DNA from: Zunongwangia sp. ESRF-bin46
Lineage (GTDB): Bacteria; Bacteroidota; Bacteroidia; Flavobacteriales; Flavobacteriaceae
NCBI GenBank assembly: GCA_002631855.1
Contig: NTLF01000019.1
Span: forward strand, 248,001 to 312,000
Direction of reading: 5' to 3'
DNA length: 64,000 nucleotides
The notes below the pieces were generated by a model. The model saw nothing but the letters and a program-made list of their open reading frames with translations. It did not search any database and had not been told where the DNA came from. This document shows, in pieces, positions 62,698-64,000 of this stretch. How positions within the stretch are numbered: the first letter of the stretch is position 1; every line of letters starts with the position of its first letter. Both the position numbers and the translations under genes were made by a program.

Positions 62698-63335
62698 TTT
62701 TTATCCTCCAACAACGGTACAAATCGAAATTCACCATATTCATTTTTTTCAAACTCTTTTTCCGAAGTACGGGTAAAAACAGTCATAATCTGAACGTCCT
62801 CACCAACCGGAATAACGAGCTTCCCCCCTATTTTCAGTTGTGCCATGAGAGGTTTAGGAACAAATGGAGCCCCAGCTGTAACGACTATACCATCGTATGG
62901 GGCTTCTCCAGGTAAACCTTTGTAGCCATCCCCAAAAATTAATCGTTTGGGGCGATAGCCTAACTTTGGTAAAAAGCGTTTCGTTTTTTTAAAAAGTTCA
63001 TTTTGACGTTCTATTGAAAACACGGTGATTCCCATTTCTAACAAAACGGCGGTTTGATAGCCACTCCCTGTTCCTATTTCAAGTACTTTATCGCCTTTTG
63101 TAACTTCTAACAATTCAGTTTGTCTTGCTACCGTGTATGGTTGCGAAATAGTTTGATCTGCAGCAATGGGAAATGCTTTGTCTACATATGCATGCTCGAT
63201 AAAACTAGAATCCATAAACAAATGTCGTGGTATCGCATTCACAGCCTCTAAAACATTTTTATTTTCTATTCCTTTGGCTTTTAATGCTTCAACCAAACGT
63301 TTTCGCATTCCTTTATGTGTATAGGTATCTTTCAC
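62694..63335 (-). CDS. pcm: protein-L-isoaspartate O-methyltransferase
   Basis: VLEIGTGSGYQTAVLLEMG; PYDGIVVTAGAPFVPKPLMAQLKIGGKLVIPVG. Confidence 0.95.
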   Translation of the reverse strand: MKDTYTHKGMRKRLVEALKAKGIENKNVLEAVNAIPRHLFMDSSFIEHAYVDKAFPIAADQTISQPYTVARQTELLEVTKGDKVLEIGTGSGYQTAVLLEMGITVFSIERQNELFKKTKRFLPKLGYRPKRLIFGDGYKGLPGEAPYDGIVVTAGAPFVPKPLMAQLKIGGKLVIPVGEDVQIMTVFTRTSEKEFEKNEYGEFRFVPLLEDKN

Positions 63336-63522
63336 AGTAGTTAACTTTTAAGTTACAAAATAAAAAAACTTTTTAGTTAGAAATGGTAAAAAAGCGAGAT
63401 ATATCAACATAAATTCAATAATAAATAAGCGTTTCTTTTATATCTGAAAAAAGCGGCAGACAGTCAATTGTTTATGAAATTGTAAATCTTTATACAGCTT
63501 CGTAATTTACCTCGAAAACCGT

Positions 63523-63530
63523 TACCTTTG
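63523..63530 (+). promoter_or_regulatory. Bacteroidota -7 element (TACCTTTG)
   Basis: TACCTTTG 17 bp upstream of the final ORF. Confidence 0.5.
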
Positions 63531-63546
63531 CGAAAAACAGAAGCTG

Positions 63547-64000
63547 ATGCTAAAAGCCGGAGTAATAGGTGCCGGGCACCTTGGGAAAATTCATTTAAAA
63601 TTATTAAAACAATCTACTAAATATGAATTAGTAGGTTTTTACGATAAAGACAAAGAAGCTTCAGAAAAAGTAGCATCTGAATTTGGCTATAAAAGTTTCC
63701 CTTCCATGGAAGCTTTAATTGAGGCCTGTGATATGGTCGACGTGGTAACTCCAACGTTATATCATTTTGATACCGCAAAACAAGTAGTTGAAGCAGGTAA
63801 ACACTTGTTTATCGAAAAACCAATTACCCATACCGTTCCCGAAGCTGAAGTACTTTTGGAATTAGCAAAAATTCACAACGTCAAAGGACAAGTTGGGCAG
63901 GTGGAACGCTTTAACCCTGCGTTTATGTCGGTAAACCATAAGATTAAAAACCCTATGTTTATCGAATCGCACCGCTTGGCAGAATTTAATCCGCGCGGTA
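63547..64000 (+). CDS. Gfo/Idh/MocA family oxidoreductase, truncated by the window end
   Basis: translated by eye: MLKAGVIGAGHLGKIHLKLLKQSTKYELVGFYDKDKEAS ... HLFIEKPITHTVPEAEVLLELA. Confidence 0.9.
   Translation, partial: MLKAGVIGAGHLGKIHLKLLKQSTKYELVGFYDKDKEASEKVASEFGYKSFPSMEALIEACDMVDVVTPTLYHFDTAKQVVEAGKHLFIEKPITHTVPEAEVLLELAKIHNVKGQVGQVERFNPAFMSVNHKIKNPMFIESHRLAEFNPRG

Overview
The window is a contiguous chromosomal segment from a member of Bacteroidota, almost certainly Flavobacteriaceae. Evidence: GldI-type lipoprotein PPIase, T9SS type A C-terminal sorting domain, many SPII lipoproteins, and Bacteroidota-type promoters (-7 TAnnTTTG) upstream of several genes. Most of it is ordinary core genome: sucC, mnmA, yidC, pyrG, guaA, two rhomboids, mutL, ribH, recF, a DciA-like gene, ndk, an nrnA-like DHH gene, gldI, pepD, cold-shock protein, glyA, fumarylacetoacetase, ytxJ-like, clpB, smpB, pcm. 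I saw no rRNA, tRNA, CRISPR array, transposase, integrase or prophage. The least ordinary parts are: (1) a small YwqK/MORN-like gene at 59.5-60.1 kb, framed by an 8-bp inverted repeat and followed immediately by a stem-loop resembling an integron-type attC site (single-cassette-like); (2) a 49.4-57.0 kb block of secreted proteins of unknown function, including a 1011-aa Tat-signal protein combining a transglutaminase-like region with a VWA domain, a ~121-bp inverted-repeat element, and helically phased ATGTAAC repeats upstream of the first gene; (3) two tandem palindromes upstream of clpB; (4) paired secreted amidohydrolases in which some modules have lost the HxH metal motif. No complete new defence or biosynthetic system can be proven from the sequence alone. 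All homology calls are from reading the protein sequences; no database search was run.
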